DNA of 8,260 nt from Chlamydiota bacterium (GTDB lineage Bacteria > Chlamydiota > Chlamydiia > Chlamydiales > JAJFMB01). This document shows, piece after piece, positions 4,821-8,260 of this stretch (position 1 is the stretch's first letter; each line of letters starts with the position of its first letter). A model generated the notes under the pieces. The model searched no databases. It was not told where the DNA came from and saw nothing but the letters and a program-made list of their open reading frames with translations. A program made the position numbers and the translations under genes. The stretch covers positions 1-8,260 of the forward strand of contig JAJFMB010000270.1 of NCBI GenBank assembly GCA_021772355.1, given 5' to 3'.

Positions 4821-6170
4821 ATGGTAAAAATTCCTGAAAAATCTCCTGATTGGCAAAAAATCGTGAAAAGTAATTTTAAAACGATTCTTGAGTTTGATAA
4901 AGTTCCTGAAATACAGTCCCTTATAGAGAAATCTGATCGTCAGTATTACTATTGGGATAAAGTTAGATCTCAGCCTCTTTCAAAAGACATCGATAAGGAA
5001 AAAGTTTGGGCTTTCATTAGATTTAGAAGATCCATGAATAGCATTTCAGCACCTATTTGCGATGTTAATAACAAGCCGTTTACTTTTTGGTTGACTGACG
5101 ACATTCAAAAAAAATTACATTTAATTGATCAAAGCACTGGAGGAAATTTAGCGCTTTGGGATCCAGGAAATGACAAGAAGGCTTCGGCAAAATATATGAT
5201 CTCATCCTTAATGGAGGAAGCAATTACTTCAAGCCAGATAGAGGGTGCAGTGGCAACGATCAAGGAAGCTAAAAAGATGCTTCTTGAAAAAAGAAAACCA
5301 AGAAACATATCTGAAAAGATGATCTTTAACAACTTTGTTACAATGCAATCGATTAAAAAGTTTTTGAGAAACGACTTAAGTACCGAGTTGTTATTGGAGT
5401 TGCATGTCTCCGTCACAAAGGATACTTTAGATGAAAGAAAAGATGAGGGAAGGTTTAGACTCCCTGAAGATAAAGTGACTGTATCTACAAATTACGGAGA
5501 AGTGCTTTTCACACCTCCTTCAGCTGAAGAAATTCAGAAAAGACTGGAACCGTTAATAAATTTTGCCAATGACGTAGATACCAAACCATTTATTCATCCA
5601 GTTGTTAAGGCGATCATATTACATTTTTGGTTGGCATATATTCACCCGTTTACAGATGGAAATGGTCGGATGGCGCGAACTCTGTTTTATTGGTATATGC
5701 TAAAGAATGAATATTGGCTCTTTGAGTACACGTCAATTTCAAAAACCATTTTAAAAAGAACAACGAAGTACGCCAATGCTTACCTTTATAGTGAGCACGA
5801 TGGCAATGATCTTACTTATTTTATTCATTTTCATCTTGATGTCATTATGGATGCTGTTGAAGATTTAAAAAATCATATTCAAGAAGAGCGAGAAAAGAAA
5901 CAGCGAGCTCTCGCTGAGATTGCCGAATACCCGGATTTAAATATACGACAAACACGAATTATCCAGCATATTATGTCCCACCCTCACGATATTTTAACAA
6001 TCAAAACACATCAAAATATCAACAACGTTGCCTATCAAACAGCTAGAACAGATTTATTGAAACTGGAAGAATCAGGATGGTTAAAGTCTATGAAGAAAGG
6101 AAAAACTTTTTATTTTGTTCCTACAGATAACATGTGGGAAAACCCCAAAAAAAAACCGAATAACTTGTGA
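4821..6170 (+). CDS. Class II Fic-domain protein with C-terminal winged helix
   Basis: This 449-residue protein carries the complete Fic motif HPFTDGNGRMAR (H275-R286), which transfers AMP or another phosphate-containing group from a nucleotide to a target hydroxyl. The inhibitory helix lies before the Fic core: S137-x-x-x-E141-G142 (SSQIEG) fits [ST]xxxE[GN], so the enzyme is class II and self-inhibited until E141 is displaced. A flap-like region YGEVLFTPP (225-233) precedes the active site. The N-terminal 110 residues form a separate domain with YYYWDKVRS (42-50); residues about 345-365 are a charged helix; about 375-436 look like a winged helix-turn-helix (QTARTDLLKLEESGWL then basic KKGKTFYF). 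No signal peptide is present. AAGG lies 10 nt before the ATG. Its 3' end contains the terminator of the convergent tRNA gene. The wing domain and the inverted repeat at the promoter make autoregulation plausible; a secreted effector role is an alternative that sequence alone cannot decide. Confidence 0.88.
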   Translation: MVKIPEKSPDWQKIVKSNFKTILEFDKVPEIQSLIEKSDRQYYYWDKVRSQPLSKDIDKEKVWAFIRFRRSMNSISAPICDVNNKPFTFWLTDDIQKKLHLIDQSTGGNLALWDPGNDKKASAKYMISSLMEEAITSSQIEGAVATIKEAKKMLLEKRKPRNISEKMIFNNFVTMQSIKKFLRNDLSTELLLELHVSVTKDTLDERKDEGRFRLPEDKVTVSTNYGEVLFTPPSAEEIQKRLEPLINFANDVDTKPFIHPVVKAIILHFWLAYIHPFTDGNGRMARTLFYWYMLKNEYWLFEYTSISKTILKRTTKYANAYLYSEHDGNDLTYFIHFHLDVIMDAVEDLKNHIQEEREKKQRALAEIAEYPDLNIRQTRIIQHIMSHPHDILTIKTHQNINNVAYQTARTDLLKLEESGWLKSMKKGKTFYFVPTDNMWENPKKKPNNL

Positions 6171-6183
6171 GAATTATTCGGTT
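6147..6183 (-). terminator. Intrinsic terminator of tRNA-Leu, inside the fic 3' end
   Basis: Read leftward, a perfect 10-bp stem (AACCGAATAA 6174-6183 side, complement 6154-6163) with a 10-nt loop is followed by nine T residues (complement of 6147-6155). It begins 4 nt after the tRNA. On the plus strand the stem lies at the end of fic, whose stop codon (6168-6170) is in the loop, but only a short AATTT follows there, so it mainly serves the tRNA. Confidence 0.8.
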
Positions 6184-6187
6184 AATT

Positions 6188-6270
6188 TGCCGATGGCCGG
6201 ACTCGAACCAGCACCCTGTTGCCAAGAGTAGATTTTGAGTCTACCGCGTCTACCATTCCGCCACACCGGC
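6188..6270 (-). tRNA. tRNA-Leu (anticodon CAA)
   Basis: The 83-nt sequence folds as a class II tRNA. The acceptor arm GCCGGTG pairs with CATCGGC (one G-T). The anticodon stem GTAGA/TCTAC encloses loop CTCAAAA, giving anticodon CAA for codon UUG. A long variable arm follows (about CTTGGCAACAGG), and the T-arm is GCTGG-TTCGAGT-CCGGC. The discriminator base is A, as expected for leucine, and CCA is not encoded. It has its own candidate promoter and terminator, so it can be a single-gene transcript, though read-through from the lipoprotein gene upstream is possible. Confidence 0.95.
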
Positions 6271-6286
6271 ATAAGAACTGTGCTAC

Positions 6287-6315
6287 ACTATAAGGGAATG
6301 GGAAATTTTTCGAAA
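6287..6315 (-). promoter_or_regulatory. Candidate promoter of tRNA-Leu
   Basis: On the minus strand TATAGT (6287-6292) lies 16 nt before the tRNA 5' end, with a weak TTTCGA (6310-6315) 17 bp upstream of it. It is contained in the 62-bp gap after the lipoprotein gene. Confidence 0.45.
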
Positions 6316-6332
6316 GGACAACTTTTGGTGGG

Positions 6333-7139
6333 CTACTTCGTGTAGAAGGAGCGATTGGCTTTTGCCCAGGAGTAGGTGACGCGCTCATCGAGGGAGCAGT
6401 CGTGACGCACTTGGATGTCAATGTAGGGATAGGGATGGTTGTTGTCGAAGTTTCGTCCTTCATTAGCTTTGACAAGCTTAATGTAAACTTCTTTATTGAA
6501 CCAAGGCTGGGTAGAGACGTTCGTGTCAGACTTCTCGTACCGTTTGAAGTTCTGGTAGGCAGTGCCGCCTTCATGCTCTGTATAGTAGTCTAAAAGAAGC
6601 TGGACGACGTGTTCTGGATTTTGCTCCATGCCGTCGAGATAGAACGTCACCTCGGCTGCGAGCATGTGTTTGGAGTAGATATTGGCGGGATCGACATAGG
6701 TGTTGTGAGTGGGACAACGGTGGCCCGAGGTGATGATCACTTTCTTCTCGGTTTTTTCTTGCACATAGTTAAGAAGATCGATGAGGATGGGATAGACGAA
6801 CTCTTCCTTGTCACGAATCGGGAGGCTGTGCTTGCGACAGCCCGCACAATCAGAGATCATTTCCTCTTTATCGTCTTTGATTATTGTGAGGGGGGTGTTG
6901 CTTGGATTTCCTTTACAGCGGAAATACTCCTTGGTGATTTGGGGATGCCCGCCGGTAAGTTGTTCATCCCATTGATAATGTGGCGCGGGTTTCTTGGCGG
7001 GAAGGTTGTGTGAGTAGTGCATCTCATGATGGCTACGGGTAATAGCGTATTCTGTTTGTTCCTCGGATGGGACATTACCGTTTTCTTGCGATCCGCAGCT
7101 TGAAAGGAATAGAGTGAGGGCAAATAGGTAGTATTTCAT
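6333..7139 (-). CDS. Lipoprotein with degenerate M15/YcbK-like domain
   Basis: From the ATG at 7139 the product is 268 residues with a lipoprotein signal peptide: MKYY, a hydrophobic core and lipobox LSSC (C15). An in-frame TTG at 7175 would add 12 residues and spoil the signal, so I reject it, although neither start has a clear ribosome site. A low-complexity His-rich linker follows (H37, H38, H41, H44, H54, H65), then a Cys-bearing region (C75, C98-A-G-C101). Residues about 114-170 resemble the M15_3/YcbK peptidoglycan-peptidase fold: IITSGHRCPTHN (135-146) then SKH (156-158). The usual SxHxxGxAxD motif reads SKHMLAAEVT here, so the zinc-ligand Asp is Thr165 and the Gly is Ala161; a later H246 (QVRHD) could be the last ligand. 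It is probably an envelope protein acting on or binding peptidoglycan, possibly without catalysis. It is divergent from the HAD gene; I recall a similar hypothetical gene at this place in chlamydial genomes. Confidence 0.75.
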   Translation of the reverse strand: MKYYLFALTLFLSSCGSQENGNVPSEEQTEYAITRSHHEMHYSHNLPAKKPAPHYQWDEQLTGGHPQITKEYFRCKGNPSNTPLTIIKDDKEEMISDCAGCRKHSLPIRDKEEFVYPILIDLLNYVQEKTEKKVIITSGHRCPTHNTYVDPANIYSKHMLAAEVTFYLDGMEQNPEHVVQLLLDYYTEHEGGTAYQNFKRYEKSDTNVSTQPWFNKEVYIKLVKANEGRNFDNNHPYPYIDIQVRHDCSLDERVTYSWAKANRSFYTK

Positions 7140-7195
7140 GGCTAAAATGTCACACAAGAGTGGTTTTTTAAGCAATCAGATGATACCTTTACCGC

Positions 7196-7876
7196 ATGAA
7201 TTGGATTGAACATTACGATTTATTTCTCTTTGACTTCGATGGCCTTTTGGTAAATACGGAAGAGATCCATTTCGAGGCGTATCGTCGCATGCTTGCCGAT
7301 TACGGCTACGATTTGGATTGGTCTTTTGCTGAGTATTGTCTGAATGCTCATTATGGAAGCGACAGGCTAAGAGCTTCGATATTTGAGAGTTTCCCTCAGT
7401 TAAAAAAAGAACATCCCGATTTTGAGCCTCTCTACGAAAATAAAAAACGTCAGTTGATCAGCTTGCTACATCATGGTGATGCCCATTTAATGCCGGGAGC
7501 ACAACTGCTTTTAGAAGCCCTACATTCTGCAAAAAAGACATGTTGTGTGGTGACTAACTCCACTGAGGAATTTGTCACAATCTTACGCGAAAAAAATCCT
7601 ATTCTCAATACAATTGAACACTGGATTACCAGAGATCACTATACGCACGCAAAACCCAATCCCGAATGCTATCTTAAAGCTATTGAGAACTATGCCAACG
7701 AAAGTGATGTAGTTATTGGTTTTGAAGATACTCCAAGAGGCCTCAGAGCCTTAATGCAGACGCCTGCAAAACCGGTAATGGTTACCGCAGTTGACTATCC
7801 GGAACTTCCTGAGTTTTTGAATGGGGGAGTGAAGCACTTTCGTGCTCTAGATGCGATAGAGGGTAATCAACTTTAA
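7196..7876 (+). CDS. HAD-superfamily phosphatase (Gph/beta-phosphoglucomutase-like)
   Basis: This 226-residue protein has all four haloacid dehalogenase-like motifs: I, LFDFDGLLVNTE with nucleophile D13 and acid/base D15; II, VVTNS (T120 or S122); III, K153 in HAKPNPECY; IV, GFEDTPRG (E177, D178). The segment between motifs I and II (about 18-98) is helical, a C1 cap as in phosphoglycolate phosphatase and beta-phosphoglucomutase. It is cytoplasmic and Mg2+-dependent by family; the substrate cannot be assigned. No ribosome site is seen before the ATG and the divergent gap to the lipoprotein gene is only 56 bp. Its last 95 bp overlap the convergent truA gene. The pairing with truA matches, as I recall, the chlamydial truA-gph neighbourhood. 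Confidence 0.85.
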   Translation: MNWIEHYDLFLFDFDGLLVNTEEIHFEAYRRMLADYGYDLDWSFAEYCLNAHYGSDRLRASIFESFPQLKKEHPDFEPLYENKKRQLISLLHHGDAHLMPGAQLLLEALHSAKKTCCVVTNSTEEFVTILREKNPILNTIEHWITRDHYTHAKPNPECYLKAIENYANESDVVIGFEDTPRGLRALMQTPAKPVMVTAVDYPELPEFLNGGVKHFRALDAIEGNQL

Positions 7877-8260
7877 CCAAGAAAAGACCGTGAGCCTGCG
7901 CGGCAATACCTGCTTTGCGGCGATCTTTGGCGGCAAAAATAGCGGGAATCTGTTCGATGTCTCTCTTCCCTGTAGAAACTTCCAGTAGAGTTCCGACAAT
8001 ATTTCGTACCATTTTGTAAAGAAATCCATCCCCTTCAAATTCTAAGCGCACTCCCTCAGCAGTAGGTACGATATCAAGACGTTTAAGTGTGCGCACGGGG
8101 TTTCTGGCGACAGCGCCGGCTCCTGGTTCATTGGCAAAGGAGGTGAAATTACGTGTGCCCACAAATTCCTGTGTCGCCTCTTTTAATAGGGGAAGGTCAA
8201 CAGGTTTCTTCACATGCAAGTGAAAGGGGCGAGTAAAGGGATCGTCAACCGGATGTAAAT
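7782..8260 (-). CDS. truA: tRNA pseudouridine(38-40) synthase TruA, 5' part beyond right edge
   Basis: The frame is open to the right edge, so the N-terminal half, including the catalytic Asp, lies outside the window; about 158 residues are visible. TruA isomerises uridines 38-40 in the anticodon arm of tRNAs. The visible part has the typical C-terminal domain: DDPFTRPFHLHV, FVGTRNFTSFAN, then GDGFLYKMVRNIVGTLLEV and AAQAHGLFLVKVDYP, the usual end of the family. About 24 further residues (SHLEHES... to QLR) extend past that point and are encoded opposite the 3' end of the HAD gene. No alternative start is needed: a TTG at 8219 merely lies within the gene. No terminator is visible between the convergent genes. 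Confidence 0.92.
   Translation of the reverse strand, partial: LHPVDDPFTRPFHLHVKKPVDLPLLKEATQEFVGTRNFTSFANEPGAGAVARNPVRTLKRLDIVPTAEGVRLEFEGDGFLYKMVRNIVGTLLEVSTGKRDIEQIPAIFAAKDRRKAGIAAQAHGLFLVKVDYPLSHLEHESASLPHSKTQEVPDSQLR

Noticed and set aside
5129..5416. 95-codon minus-strand frame inside fic
   Set aside because: It lies opposite the inhibitory-helix region of a well-supported Fic protein and has no features of its own.
6182..6574. 130-codon minus-strand frame running through tRNA-Leu
   Set aside because: It reads through the tRNA gene and is the out-of-frame shadow of the lipoprotein gene; composition is low-complexity Ser/Thr/Pro.
6609..7013. 134-codon plus-strand frame opposite the lipoprotein
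   Set aside because: Antisense to a gene with a lipobox and a recognisable domain; no ribosome site and no family resemblance.
7140..7175. TTG start adding 12 residues to the lipoprotein
   Set aside because: It uses a rare start without a ribosome site and would move the lipobox Cys to residue 27 behind a less orderly leader; the ATG at 7139 gives a standard lipoprotein signal.

Overview
Organism and overall character. The window looks like chromosome from an environmental (Parachlamydia- or Waddlia-like) member of the Chlamydiae. The right-hand block reads truA, HAD phosphatase, small lipoprotein. To my recollection this resembles the truA-gph neighbourhood (CT463/CT464) of Chlamydia trachomatis, and the visible TruA C-terminal half carries the chlamydial-looking stretch NFTSFAN...GFLYKMVRN. 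The accessory genes on the left (Fic, penicillin-acylase-like hydrolase, BlaI/BlaR1, GNAT) are of kinds often found in amoeba-associated intracellular bacteria. Taxonomy is inference; nothing in the window is diagnostic on its own.

Layout. (1) 1-219: 5' part of an unrecognised minus-strand gene running off the left edge, divergent from (2) 386-1294, an aldo/keto reductase with a predicted signal peptide. (3) 1289-4442: four minus-strand genes read leftward in the order signal-peptide-bearing choloylglycine hydrolase/penicillin V acylase-like enzyme, BlaI/MecI-type repressor, BlaR1-type M56 membrane metalloprotease without a penicillin-sensor domain, GNAT acetyltransferase. (4) 4443-4820: a gene-free stretch with a good promoter and a 29-bp inverted repeat in front of (5) a class II Fic protein with a C-terminal winged helix (4821-6170). 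(6) tRNA-Leu(CAA) on the minus strand (6188-6270), whose intrinsic terminator lies inside the 3' end of the fic gene. (7) A minus-strand lipoprotein with a degenerate M15/YcbK-like domain, a divergent HAD phosphatase, and a convergent, overlapping, 5'-truncated truA.

Main result. Three near-identical dyads of the form TACTAC-N4-GTAGTA, matching the known staphylococcal mec/bla operator class, are present. One lies exactly between the -35 and -10 of blaI, and two lie in front of the GNAT gene. This defines a compact predicted regulon: blaI-blaR1 plus a GNAT acetyltransferase, beside a penicillin-acylase-like hydrolase that has no visible operator. The BlaR1 homologue ends right after its last membrane helix, so its signal must be read by something other than the usual penicillin-binding domain. 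Its extracytoplasmic loop contains a CxxC and an HxHxH cluster, which is a testable candidate ligand site.

The left block (to about 6170) is visibly more AT-rich in places, notably fic, than the lipoprotein region. It ends at the 3' end of a tRNA gene, consistent with an accessory region adjoining a conserved core, but no attachment repeat was found inside the window.
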